A stretch of DNA of 64,000 nt from Pachysolen tannophilus NRRL Y-2460 (GCA_001661245.1 KV454016.1:100096-164095), one strand, 5' to 3'; counted from the stretch's first letter, positions 1 through 9,445 are shown. Notes: a model not told the origin generated them from the letters alone. A program made the numbers and translations.

Positions 1-842
1 TCTTTTTTTATGCCTTATCGTAATACCAAAATAAATAATTGTGTGATTACTAGTTTCAAACTTACATATTAAAGTTTTTTCATGTTCCAGTATTTGAGAC
101 ACATGATAATCCTTTTGGACTCTAACTAATTATGGAGACGGACAAATGGCCACAGTCTTAACTTTACTTTACTGTCTATTAATTTTTTAGAAAAAATCCG
201 TGCAGTCGTGTAACGAGTAGCGAGTAATGACGAAAGAGGAAATTATTTCATAATAAGTTGGTTTATAAAACAATGGAAAAGGTGCATATATGTATTAATG
301 TGTGGGGGAGAACAAACAATGTTACATTCATTAATACTGCAAAAAATGAATGAATTGTAATTGAAAAATATATATGATGTGATATACAAATAGGTAGAAT
401 CGGCAAATATTTAATCTTTATTTTTTTGCTTTCAATATAAGAAGTTAATTGTTATTTTTTTTTTTCGGGGGATTTTCTTTTTTCTTTTTTTTTTTTTTTC
501 GACGTAAAAAGAAAAAAAAAGAAAGTTAATTTAAACGTACGTTTATGCAAGGTTTCGAATGACCTTTTTATGGGTTTTCCATCTATTATTACGCTTTCAT
601 TTAATATTCTGCTTGTATTTTATCAATCTAGTCTGGATGATTATATCCTGCAATAGGATAGATAGCATCATGCTGAATGCTATACTACTACTTTCTTGTA
701 AAGATATTTCTTGAGAAATAAAAATTATAATAATGTATATAAATAAACGTAGGATGTACTCTTTTTTTAACATTATTTTTTTTTGGGTATTACAATTTTG
801 TCTTGTAATAATAATAGAAAAACCAATTATAAGATTTTTACA
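1..842. other. Intergenic region and promoter upstream of the JEN-type permease
   Basis: No gene is supported here. The stretch is AT-rich with long T and A/G runs around 440-525. It carries one strong carbon-source-response-like element (139-149, listed separately) and a short inverted repeat TAGCAT/ATGCTA near 668-687. Whether another gene ends just left of the window cannot be seen. Confidence 0.6.
139..149 (+). promoter_or_regulatory. CSRE-like site (Cat8/Sip4 type) before the permease
   Basis: CGGACAAATGG fits the 11-base core CGGAYRRAWGG of the carbon source-responsive element at every position. It lies about 700 bases before the permease ATG. In S. cerevisiae JEN1 is activated by Cat8 through such elements during growth on non-fermentable carbon, so the match suits the gene. 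The function here is inferred from the match only. Confidence 0.55.
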
Positions 843-2621
843 ATGTCATCGACTCAATTTACAAATAATATAAATGATTCTTCTGACTTTCAAACGACTG
901 CTAACGAGCAAACAGTTTCTAGTCAGAATTCTGAAATAACTCAACAACATTCATTCATAGATGAAGCTAATACAAAAAATTTAAAAGAAAAATCAGAAGA
1001 AACAAGAATAGTAGCTGATTATGATGCACCTCCAGATCTTTCAATTAAAAATATTCGTCATTATTTTGCTACAAGATTTACTACTTTAATAGATTTACCA
1101 GATACTGATATTAAAACTTTAAATCCAATACCAGAATTGAGAAAAATGAATTTTATTCAATGGAATTATTTTTTCCTTGGATTAGCTGCTTGGGCTAGTG
1201 CATCTTTTGATTTTTTTTGCACTTCAACAGCTGGTACTAAAATTGCAGCAGCTTTAGGTGTTTCTACTCAAAAAATTACTTGGGGTCTTTCAGTAGTTTT
1301 AATGTTAAGAAGTGCTGGTGCTGTTATATTTGGTGTTTGGACTGATAATTATAGTCGTAAATGGCCATTTATTGTATGTAATTTAATATTTGCAGGTGTA
1401 CAAATTGGTACAGGATTTGTTAAAACTTATCATCAATTTTTAGCGGTAAGAGCAGTTTCTGGTATTGCAATGGGTGGTGTTTATGGTTGTGCAGCTGCAA
1501 CTGCACTAGAAGATGCTCCTCCAGGAGCAAGATCTTTTTTAAGTGGATTTTTTTTCACTGGTTATGCATGGGGATTAATGTTAGCAATGATTTTTTATCG
1601 TGCTTTTGAATATACTTCAAAACCATGGCAAGCATTATTTTGGTTTTCAACTAGTATGCCAGTTATTATAATTTTATGGAGATTATGTTTACCAGAAACA
1701 AAATTTTTTACTGAATTAATAAAAGCTAAAAAAGAACATCAAGCTCAATTAATAAAACAAGGTAAATATAATGGAAAAAATTTTAAAGATAAATTAATAA
1801 GTTTTGAGCAAAAATTCCGTATTCATTGGCTTAGATTTATTTATTGCATATTATTATTAGCAGGTTTTAATTATCTTACTCATGGTTCTCAAGATTTATT
1901 AACAACAATGGTTAGATCTCAACTTGGATTTTCTGAAAATGCAATTACAGTTATAGTTAGTATTTATTCATTAGGAGGTGTTGTTGGTTCTATATTTGTT
2001 GGACAAATGATGGAATTAACAGGAAGAAGATTGGCAATTATTATCTGTGCTATAATCGCAGGTGCTTTGGTATATCCAACTTATATGTTAAAAACAGAAG
2101 CTTCAATCATGGCATCAGGTTTTTTCTTAAATTTTGTTGTAATGGGTGCTTGGGGTGTTATACCTCAACATTTAAATGAATTATGTCCTGCAGATGCAAG
2201 AGCTTTACTTTCAGGATTATCTTATCAATTAGGTAATCTTGCAGCATCACTGTCTCTGACTATAGAAACAGAAATTAGTAATTCTTTCCCATTAGAATAT
2301 AATTCTCTGGGTAAGATAACAAAATATAATTATGGTAAAGTTATGACAGTTTTCACAGGTGCTGTATCAATTTATTTATTATGTATCACTTTTGTAGGTC
2401 CAGAATTTTTCCATCGTGATTTAAGATCCACAGAAATGATAGAATTGGAACAATTCATGAAATCAGAAGATTTAGAAGAAACAACAACTTCAGGTTTAGC
2501 TGCTACTTTAACAAATGGTACAGACCAAGATCCAAATATAGATATAGAAAAAAATAATTCTAGTCCTTATAACACAAAGAAAAATTCAAAAAATATCTTT
2601 AAAAAATTTTTCCAAAAATGA
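843..2621 (+). CDS. JEN1: Jen-type monocarboxylate/dicarboxylate proton symporter
   Basis: Major facilitator protein of 592 residues, close to the length of S. cerevisiae Jen1. Plasma-membrane symporters of this family import lactate, pyruvate or, for Jen2 types, dicarboxylates. The family signature NxxS/THxSQDxxxT is present at about residues 343-354 (N-Y-L-T-H-G-S-Q-D). The hydrophilic N-terminus is followed by about 12 hydrophobic segments from residue ~105, and the C-terminal tail is polar. I chose the ATG at 843; the open frame extends upstream only through a TTG. Three CTG codons (2250, 2256, 2307) lie in the loop before and after TIET, where family members are rich in Ser, fitting a CUG-Ser code. 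The sequence alone does not separate JEN1 from JEN2. A CSRE-like site lies upstream. Confidence 0.9.
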   Translation: MSSTQFTNNINDSSDFQTTANEQTVSSQNSEITQQHSFIDEANTKNLKEKSEETRIVADYDAPPDLSIKNIRHYFATRFTTLIDLPDTDIKTLNPIPELRKMNFIQWNYFFLGLAAWASASFDFFCTSTAGTKIAAALGVSTQKITWGLSVVLMLRSAGAVIFGVWTDNYSRKWPFIVCNLIFAGVQIGTGFVKTYHQFLAVRAVSGIAMGGVYGCAAATALEDAPPGARSFLSGFFFTGYAWGLMLAMIFYRAFEYTSKPWQALFWFSTSMPVIIILWRLCLPETKFFTELIKAKKEHQAQLIKQGKYNGKNFKDKLISFEQKFRIHWLRFIYCILLLAGFNYLTHGSQDLLTTMVRSQLGFSENAITVIVSIYSLGGVVGSIFVGQMMELTGRRLAIIICAIIAGALVYPTYMLKTEASIMASGFFLNFVVMGAWGVIPQHLNELCPADARALLSGLSYQLGNLAASLSLTIETEISNSFPLEYNSLGKITKYNYGKVMTVFTGAVSIYLLCITFVGPEFFHRDLRSTEMIELEQFMKSEDLEETTTSGLAATLTNGTDQDPNIDIEKNNSSPYNTKKNSKNIFKKFFQK

Positions 2622-3117
2622 AATCAAAAAAATATTATTACTGATTATCATCAACTCAAAGGTTTTTATTTTTTAACTTTAGCCTTTGATTTTTAATTTA
2701 TATAGTTATAACTAGTTTATCTTCTTTAATGATTAATATATATATGGTATAAAACATACTAAAAATTGTACCTTACAGCAGACTAACCATCCAATTTCCG
2801 TCGAACCAAAAAAAAAAATCCAAAATCCCAAAGGTCGTTCACAATGTATCAGAAAAGAGAAATAAAAAAAATTCAGGTAGTGTTTTAATTTACTAAACTT
2901 TCCGTTTTGGGAATTTTCAAAAAATCAACAATCACGTGACTGAAATTTATAGCGAACAAAAAAAAAAAAATAAGAAAAATGAAGAAAACGCCCATGAAAA
3001 AACTGGCCCATACAAATTTATACCCAGGAAGAAGAACATAAGAGAACATAAGAGAAGAGAAGAGAAGAGAAGAAGAATACAGGTTTTTTTTTGAACGGTA
3101 AGGAGTTTGTTTTCACA
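2622..3117. other. Intergenic region between the permease and MBA1
   Basis: No gene is seen. It contains a palindromic E-box at 2932-2939 and, from about 3030 to 3078, a purine-only tract built of AGAGA/AGAAG repeats just before MBA1, probably in its promoter or 5' leader. Confidence 0.6.
2932..2939. promoter_or_regulatory. Cbf1-type E-box TCACGTGA
   Basis: A perfect 8-base palindrome containing CACGTG, about 180 bases before the MBA1 start. It is the classical site for bHLH proteins such as Cbf1. In Candida-type yeasts Cbf1 also acts at ribosomal, respiratory and sulfur genes; its role here is inferred. Confidence 0.4.
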
Positions 3118-4041
3118 ATGATTAGAGTAGTTTACAGAGGGTTTCCGTCAGTTAGGTCTGTTGGATCTGTTAGTGCAGTGAGGGTTTCTGTTGGTGGTGT
3201 AGGTATTTTTAACAATAATATTTTATTTTCAAGTTCACCATCTTCATGTTCAGTTAGATTCAATTCAACAGAGAAAACTTCTTTATCATCTACAAAGTCA
3301 AAATCTTCCAATACTATAGGTAATCAACCAAGTATTACCAAGATAGGGATTCCTGCTAAGCTTTATATTCCTCCAAGGATTTCTCGTTTACCTAATCCTT
3401 TTTTAAATCCAGTAAGATTTATGAAATGTATTTTTAAAAGATTAGGATTAGTTGGATTAAATACTTTACAAGTGATTGATTTTAGGAAAGGAGGTCTTAA
3501 ACCAGAATTTATCTTATGGAAAAATTTAGCTATTGAGAAATTTGTTCATGTTAATAAAGCTTTTGCACAAAGAAAATTACAAACTGTTAGAAGTGAATGT
3601 TCTAGTTTTGTATTTGATGCTTTAAAAAATAGATCAAAAACTTTACCAAAAGATGTTGAATTAGATTGGAAATTAATAAAATTTAATTCAAAACCAAAAT
3701 TATTAAGTTTTTATCATTTCCCAACAACTGATGGTGCTACTCTTTGTTTACAAATTGTTTATAAATTTGATACAAAGCAAAGATTAGTTTTTGTTAAAAA
3801 TGGTGAAACTACAAATCAAGATAAAGATTTAATAGAATATTTAGCTTTTAATGTCGATCCATATACAAAAGAAGTATGCATTGCTGGTTCTCTTTTCGAA
3901 AGTGGTATAGATGAAAAAATTAGTCCAGAAGCTAGTCCCTCACAAAGAACAGTTTTAAATAATATGGTTGAATTTGGTGATATATATAGAATAGAACCTC
4001 CAAGAGATTTACCAAAAAAAATTGAATCATCAAAAAACTAA
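3118..4041 (+). CDS. MBA1: Mba1-like mitochondrial inner-membrane ribosome receptor
   Basis: A 307-residue protein of the Tim44-like/Mba1 family (mL45 relatives). Mba1 sits on the matrix face of the inner membrane, holds mitoribosomes near Oxa1 and helps insert mitochondrially encoded proteins. The N-terminus is rich in Arg, Ser and Val without acidic residues, a typical matrix presequence. The conserved core starts near residue 90 (I-P-P-R-I-S-R-L-P-N) and continues through the L-W-K-N-x-A-I-E-x-F-V and Y-K-F-D-T-x-Q blocks. The ATG at 3118 is preferred over an upstream TTG-initiated extension. Family assignment is by recognition of these blocks. Confidence 0.85.
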   Translation: MIRVVYRGFPSVRSVGSVSAVRVSVGGVGIFNNNILFSSSPSSCSVRFNSTEKTSLSSTKSKSSNTIGNQPSITKIGIPAKLYIPPRISRLPNPFLNPVRFMKCIFKRLGLVGLNTLQVIDFRKGGLKPEFILWKNLAIEKFVHVNKAFAQRKLQTVRSECSSFVFDALKNRSKTLPKDVELDWKLIKFNSKPKLLSFYHFPTTDGATLCLQIVYKFDTKQRLVFVKNGETTNQDKDLIEYLAFNVDPYTKEVCIAGSLFESGIDEKISPEASPSQRTVLNNMVEFGDIYRIEPPRDLPKKIESSKN

Positions 4042-4378
4042 AGTCAAAAAAAAAAAAAGATCAATAATTACGAAAACATGTATATATATATATTTTTTAA
4101 TTAATTTCATTTACCTGATTTTTGTAGATAAAATCTTCATTAAATAAACGTATTCAATCTACTAATACGACATTGCAAAACATAATATATACAGAACATA
4201 AACGGTGCTCATGTCGAATTTCATAATAAATGAGAGATGCGAAATGAAAGTTAACATGAAAAGAGAACAAAAAAAAAAAAAAAAAAATCCAAACAGTCAT
4301 TTCTAAGCAAACAAAAGTGAAATAAAAGTAATAAAAAAAAAAACAATTTAACTTAACTTAAAGCATCAATCAAAAAAT
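4042..4378. other. Convergent 3' region between MBA1 and TIM50
   Basis: AT-rich, with poly-A runs and a short TA repeat near 4080-4093. It presumably holds the 3' ends of both transcripts. No open frame or RNA gene is recognised. Confidence 0.6.
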
Positions 4379-5875
4379 TCAAGAGGTTGTTCCCTTTTGA
4401 TCATCAGAGGTAGCTAATTTTGCAGCTTGTTGTTTTGCAACTTCTTCAGGACTTGGCATACCTTCAACTAACAATTTTTCCAAAGTAAATTTATTTTCAG
4501 ATAAAAATTCTTTTTCTTTTTGTTTTTCTTCTTCTAATAATTTTTCACCATTTTCTTTTAAATATTTTTGAAATTGTAAATATTGTTTTTGTCCTTCTTC
4601 TCTAATTATATCTAAAGGCATTTTTGGAATTGAACCTCTTTGTTGCAGAGTTGGTAATCCTAAAAATTTAGAAGCCCAATCACTTGAATTTGAAACTTGT
4701 TGTTCTTTAAATTCTTTTTCAAAATTTTTTCTTAATAAATTTTCTCTTTCTAAAAATTCTTCAGGAATTTTTTTCTTATCTTTAAAAGAATTTAAAATTG
4801 GTCTAACATCAGAAAGTGGTTGAGTTGCTAAATATTCCAAGAATGGAATTAATTTAATTAATTTATCATCTGGTTTACCATCCCAAGGATCCATAGGAAT
4901 AGCATTTTCAGGTTGTAATGAATATGCTGCAGGGTCCACATCGACCAAAACCATTTTTTTCAAATCTCTATTCATAAGACTTAAATCTTTAATAACTTTC
5001 CCATCTTTATAACGACAAGATTCTTTAAATAAGGCAAATGAAACAAAAGCATGATATGGATCTAATTTTTGAATAGTTTTTTCACTATACATCATATAGT
5101 TGGACGAAAATATAACAATTTCATAATATTGAGAAAGATAACCCAAAAAATAATCTAAACCTGGTCTTTTTGCAGTTTTCCAACCTTTTGAAGAACTCCA
5201 TTCTGAATGAACTAATAAATCATCCAAAGTTAAAACTAAAGTTAAAGGTCTTCTATAAGGTTCTGGAGGAGGTGGTGGTAATAATTCTTCATATGCAGGT
5301 TCTGAAAATAAACTAAACACAGAATCAAATCTTTTTTTAAAACGATTAAACATTAATCCAGGAGTGTACCCATTCCCAGATTCATCATAAAATTCTTTTT
5401 CATCTTCTTCCCAATTTCTTGATAAATATAAAGTTCCACCTAAAATTGAACCAAAACTAACAATATAAAAAATATTTGCCCATCTTTCACGCTTCAAATC
5501 TGTTGACGTCACATGCTTCCTCTTACTTTGTTGCCTTCTTTGTTGCTCATACTTGGATTTCAATTCCTCATTAAGTTCTGATTTTGAAGCTTCTTCAGCT
5601 GAACTAGAGCTAGAATTAGCACTGGAACCAGTACTTGAACCGTCCTTCTTAACTGGTTCATTCGTATCAACACCTGCCTTTGACAACAATTCATCATTCA
5701 AAATCGATTGATAGCCCGGTTTCTTCTTCTTCTCCTCATTGAAAAGAACCATCGAAGTATTATATAACCTTCTCGATGACGCACCAGTCAAACAGCGGTT
5801 AATTGATAACCTACTACCACAACCGCCAACACTAAACTGTTTCAATGAACCTAATGAACCTCTAAGTAAACTCAT
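4379..5875 (-). CDS. TIM50: Tim50, receptor subunit of the TIM23 import complex
   Basis: A 498-residue inner-membrane protein that receives presequence preproteins from the TOM complex. An Arg/Ser-rich presequence (about 1-45) is followed by a Ser/Glu/Lys linker, one membrane span at about 134-152 and an FCP1-like domain from ~208 to ~350 in the intermembrane space. In this domain the phosphatase DxDxT/V signature is degenerate (T-L-D-D-L-L), as is usual in Tim50. The tail is Lys/Glu-rich and probably coiled. The start is a clear ATG at 5875. The promoter contains a GC-rich inverted repeat described separately. Confidence 0.95.
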   Translation of the reverse strand: MSLLRGSLGSLKQFSVGGCGSRLSINRCLTGASSRRLYNTSMVLFNEEKKKKPGYQSILNDELLSKAGVDTNEPVKKDGSSTGSSANSSSSSAEEASKSELNEELKSKYEQQRRQQSKRKHVTSTDLKRERWANIFYIVSFGSILGGTLYLSRNWEEDEKEFYDESGNGYTPGLMFNRFKKRFDSVFSLFSEPAYEELLPPPPPEPYRRPLTLVLTLDDLLVHSEWSSSKGWKTAKRPGLDYFLGYLSQYYEIVIFSSNYMMYSEKTIQKLDPYHAFVSFALFKESCRYKDGKVIKDLSLMNRDLKKMVLVDVDPAAYSLQPENAIPMDPWDGKPDDKLIKLIPFLEYLATQPLSDVRPILNSFKDKKKIPEEFLERENLLRKNFEKEFKEQQVSNSSDWASKFLGLPTLQQRGSIPKMPLDIIREEGQKQYLQFQKYLKENGEKLLEEEKQKEKEFLSENKFTLEKLLVEGMPSPEEVAKQQAAKLATSDDQKGTTS

Positions 5876-6537
5876 TTTCCTTTTTTTCCCTTTCTTCTTA
5901 CTTTCTTTCTTTCTCTCTCTTTTCTAAAATCTAATCTTTTAAAAGAAAAAACCCCGCTATCATAGATATAAATTCAAATATAAAGTATTAGCCTTTGTTT
6001 TAAACAATTCTTTTTTTTATTTTTTTAACTATTTAATTGATTTACCGCTCATGATGGCAACTTTTTTTTGATGTTTTTTTCCCTCGCTCGATCACACTCA
6101 AAATTCGAAAAAAGCAAAAAAAAAATTCTCATCACAGAAAAAAAAGGTGGTCGTGTGGTTAAAACTCAAATTTGACCGTTTTGGAAAAGTTTTTCTATTA
6201 GTTGTTCGGTGCACTACCAAATACAGAGCTATATGTTGTTTTGTGGCGGCGGGAAAAAGGCGGGAAAAAGGCGGAGGTAGAGCAGGCAGTGAAAGCAGTG
6301 AAGGTGATGAAGGTGGTGAAGGTAGTCCACTTGCTGTCTACTTTGTGTCTACTGGCGGTTTAGGAGAAGTGGCGGCGTACTTTGTCACTGGAGGCGGCGG
6401 CGGAAAAGGCAGCAACAGCAGCAGCAGCGGGTAGCTACTGCCTTCACTGCCTCTGCCGCCTCAACTTTCGTTATTTAATATTCTAATAGTACTATTTTCT
6501 AGTGTTCTATACTACTATACGATTTACTTTTATTCCA
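5876..6537. other. Intergenic region with a GC-rich island upstream of TIM50
   Basis: This lies between the TIM50 start and the 3' end of the next minus-strand gene. From about 6240 to 6460 the base composition changes to GC-rich, repetitive sequence containing GGCGGGAAAAA repeats, GGTGAAGG-like repeats and an imperfect inverted repeat. A 95-codon frame starting with GTG crosses it, but it encodes low-complexity Gly/Ser and is not convincing as a gene. Confidence 0.6.
6284..6452. repeat. Imperfect inverted repeat in the GC-rich island
   Basis: The left arm 6284-6299 (AGGCAGTGAAAGCAGT) and the reverse complement of the right arm 6437-6452 agree at 15 of 16 positions, with 137 bases between them. 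The spacer is itself GC-rich with triplet-like repeats. No target-site duplication or transposase is seen. Confidence 0.55.
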
Positions 6538-7788
6538 TTAGTTTTTAGTAGTTTCACTTCCTGGAACCACTTTAAAAGACAAGATATCATTCTGACCAAC
6601 ATCCACAAGATCATCTTCACTGACTCTAACTCCTCCAACACCTTCGATAACCGCTATAGTTACCTCTCCCATAACATGTCTTGCAACACTTCCTACCGAA
6701 GTACCTCTTTTCACCAAGGTACAATCTCTAAATGCATGTTGACCTGATGAACCTGTAAAAGTATTTATATTTCTTACTGTGTATACTGGAATTAAATTTA
6801 AAATATCAGCAGCTGCTTGTAATACTTGAACAACACCTGTACTTCCAAATCTGTATAAGACTAAATCTCTAATATTTTCAACCCGTTGTTTCAATTTATC
6901 ATCTAATGGTTTTAATCCACTTTCTTTACCTAAATCTTCAAGTGTATCAACAAATTCTGTACCTTCTTCATATTTAATATAATTTTGTTTAGCCAATTTT
7001 CTTAAAAAAACTTCTGTTATAGCAGATGTTAAAACTGCTTTAGAATCTGGATGTTTTAATAAAATTTTTGAAACATTTTTATCAGCATCAGGATGATCAA
7101 TTTTATTTAATGCTAATACAGTTGGAAATTTTTCACTCATAAATGCTCGTACTACAATAGTTATCATTTCATGATCCCATGTCTCCAATTTAGGTAAATT
7201 TGGAATCCTTGCTAAAGCTTTAGCTACTAATTTCCCAGAAGCTCCATAACCACCGAATTGTGATCTTAAAGTTTCAACTGCTGAACTTTTAGTTGCTGTA
7301 TGTCTTCTAACAATTGACCCCCATCTTTTTAATAAATTATTCTCAATCCATAATCGAATTTCATCTTGTAACCATTCAATGTCTTGTAAAGGATCATAAC
7401 CACGAGTTTCCTTCCCCTCGGCATCAATTGTCCCAGAAACATCAACAACATGAATTAAAGCATCTGCTTGACGTAAATCATCTAAAAATTTATTACCTAA
7501 ACCTCTCCCAGTAGAAGCTCCAGGTACTAATCCTGCAACATCTAATAATTGAACTGGAACATGTCTCTTACCATTGGAACACCACCCATAGTTGGGCTTA
7601 CAATATTCTTGTTTCCCAAACCTTGCACATGCACAATCAACTTGTAAATAACCAGTAGCTCTATTTGGCTCTATGGTACAAAATGGGAATGCACCAACTT
7701 TTGCATCTGCATCAGTTAAACTATTTAAAGTTGTAGATTTCCCCGATGAAGGTTTACCAACAATACCAATCAAAGGATCCCGAGGCAT
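6538..7788 (-). CDS. Obg/YchF-like GTPase with C-terminal TGS domain
   Basis: A 416-residue P-loop GTPase. Visible motifs are G1 at residues 11-18 (G-K-P-S-S-G-K-S), G3 D-V-A-G-L after a Cys-containing insert (C-A-C-A, Y-C-K-P, W-C-S-N), and G4 N-K-I-D. The last ~80 residues resemble a TGS domain. It differs from Ola1 and Rbg/DRG proteins and matches the archaeal-type YchF-like group; I recall an S. pombe relative, SPBC428.15, and no clear S. cerevisiae counterpart. The role is probably translation- or ribosome-linked, by family only. The ATG at 7788 begins the typical [11 protein letters not shown] start. It is divergent from the IMPACT-family gene, with 199 bases between starts. Confidence 0.85.
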   Translation of the reverse strand: MPRDPLIGIVGKPSSGKSTTLNSLTDADAKVGAFPFCTIEPNRATGYLQVDCACARFGKQEYCKPNYGWCSNGKRHVPVQLLDVAGLVPGASTGRGLGNKFLDDLRQADALIHVVDVSGTIDAEGKETRGYDPLQDIEWLQDEIRLWIENNLLKRWGSIVRRHTATKSSAVETLRSQFGGYGASGKLVAKALARIPNLPKLETWDHEMITIVVRAFMSEKFPTVLALNKIDHPDADKNVSKILLKHPDSKAVLTSAITEVFLRKLAKQNYIKYEEGTEFVDTLEDLGKESGLKPLDDKLKQRVENIRDLVLYRFGSTGVVQVLQAAADILNLIPVYTVRNINTFTGSSGQHAFRDCTLVKRGTSVGSVARHVMGEVTIAVIEGVGGVRVSEDDLVDVGQNDILSFKVVPGSETTKN

Positions 7789-7987
7789 CTTGAAATTCCA
7801 ATTTTTAGTTTCGTTTTTCTTTTTCTTTTATTTGAATTTGCTATATAAAAATTCTTCAATATATTTATTATATACTTATATTTATATTTATATATATAAA
7901 AAAAATTTTTCACGACCTCATCTATATGACAGATAAACCAATTATTATTAACATGGACTATGAGAGATAGGATTGCTTTTAAGTATA

Positions 7988-8596
7988 ATGTTTAATAGTA
8001 TCTTGTTCATCAAGCGTCTGAAATTGATTTTTAATTTAAGAAATTGTCAATTGATTAAAAAAAATATAAAAATTTGTAACTTTTCAACTAGAAACAACTT
8101 ATTTAAAGAGAAAGAGGTAAATTGGAATGAATCACAAACACTTGTTCATCTAAAATCCAAGTTTCAAGGTAGATGTGTTGAGATATCATCTTTAGAAGAT
8201 GTACCTCGATTACTAAATTGTTTTATGGAGTCACATTCTAAGATTTTATCAAACGCAACACATCCAATGATGTACGCTTGGAGAACAGGTACTGTTTCTT
8301 GTATCAATTCTGGAAAATTTTTTAATATCATTAATTTGAACCAAGGTTGTCATGATAATAATGAAGCCGGAGCAGGCGCAAGGATCTTAGGATTACTAGA
8401 AAGAACAAAATTGGTTAACGTGTTGGTAATTGTTTCCAGATGGTACGGTGGAACACCTCTTGGTCCTGCTAGATTTAGAGACATAACAGAAGTTGCAACA
8501 CAAAGCTTGAAAAAAGGACTTTTCTTGGATGAAAATAACTCACCAATCTATAAGTTAAATCGAAATCAACAAACAACACAAAGGAAAAGGAAATAA
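7988..8596 (+). CDS. IMPACT/UPF0029-family protein (YDL177C-like)
   Basis: A 202-residue protein with an IMPACT (YigZ/UPF0029) domain at about residues 45-185. The family signature is clear: V-L-V-I-V-S-R-W-Y-G-G-T-P-L-G. The N-terminal ~35 residues are rich in Lys, Arg, Ile and Asn, with no acidic residue and an N-F-S-T-R stretch, resembling a mitochondrial presequence. It lacks the RWD domain of Yih1/IMPACT proper, so it resembles the shorter yeast YDL177C type of unknown function. I chose the ATG at 7988; an upstream TTG in frame is unlikely to be used. Confidence 0.8.
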   Translation: MFNSILFIKRLKLIFNLRNCQLIKKNIKICNFSTRNNLFKEKEVNWNESQTLVHLKSKFQGRCVEISSLEDVPRLLNCFMESHSKILSNATHPMMYAWRTGTVSCINSGKFFNIINLNQGCHDNNEAGAGARILGLLERTKLVNVLVIVSRWYGGTPLGPARFRDITEVATQSLKKGLFLDENNSPIYKLNRNQQTTQRKRK

Positions 8597-9445
8597 CCAA
8601 TAATCTACAACCTCCCATCTCTTTTACAATTATATATATGAAAGTACTTGACCATTAATCTTCGAAATTGCCTAAAGAGGAAACTGTCTTATTATTTTAC
8701 ATACCCTCTATTAATAACTCCATTGAAAAGAACCAATTAGCCAGACTATTGGGACTTTAGTTTAGTTGGAATATTCTTACTTCAAAAGATGAGAGCACTA
8801 ACTCTTTGTTTGAAATAACTATATATATATATAAATGCAATTTTCTCATTAGAATTTGTTTGTTGTATTTGACATTTAAAAGCATAAACCTTGAAAACAT
8901 AGACAAAATGAATTTTCAAAAATCTACCAAGAATTGGTCAATGACCACCTAGATGAAATTTAATTCAAATCAATTGTAATCTAGTCTTTTTGATAATTAA
9001 GTTTCTTTTAATTTTGGTTCTTCTCTTAAATGTCCGCCCAAGCTTTTATTTAACCCTGCTCCGCCCAGTTTTCTCCCAGTTTCCGCCCAATCTCCGCCTA
9101 ATTTTTTTTGCAGAGTTTCCGCCTAAAAATTCATCCCTCAAACAGTAAAAGGCTAAAAAAAAAAACAAAAAAAAAAGGTTTAAAAATAGCCCTGCGGTTT
9201 TCTTTTATAAATTCAATATTTGCAATTGCAATTATTGGGAGTTAGATTTCAAAATCCGAAGATATTGCTGCTTTTATCTTAAAAGGCTGCTTGCGATGGT
9301 AGTGGGTAGTGGTAGGCATTAGATTAAGAGCTAAAGTTATCATTTAATTAATTTTTTTTTTTTTAAATTTGAAAGATAAAAGTCAAGGTTTAATATTTAA
9401 AATTTTGCAGGTCAAAATTTTTTTTTTTCATTTTATTTTTAATAA
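8597..9445. other. Intergenic region upstream of the TRP-like gene
   Basis: No gene is supported. The left half is AT-rich (TA run near 8820-8833). At 9034-9125 there are five CCGCCYA motifs (listed separately), followed by A/T-rich promoter sequence up to the next ATG. Confidence 0.6.
9034..9125 (-). promoter_or_regulatory. Cluster of five TRGGCGG motifs
   Basis: On the minus strand TGGGCGG or TAGGCGG, usually followed by A-R-A, occurs at 9034-9040, 9061-9067, 9083-9089, 9094-9100 and 9119-9125. All five are in the same orientation, about 320-410 bases before the TRP-like gene start. The GC-rich, regularly recurring core in AT-rich DNA suggests binding sites for a zinc-binding regulator, but I do not recognise the factor. 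Confidence 0.45.

Noticed and set aside
783-842. N-terminal extension of the permease from a TTG
   Set aside because: Yeast nuclear genes rarely start at TTG; the ATG at 843 gives the family-like N-terminus. The same reasoning was applied to MBA1, PEX29, HST3, CRH, ATP25 and others.
6147-6434. 95-codon plus-strand frame across the GC-rich island
   Set aside because: It starts with GTG, translates low-complexity Gly/Ser/Glu repeats and follows base composition only; no conserved domain.
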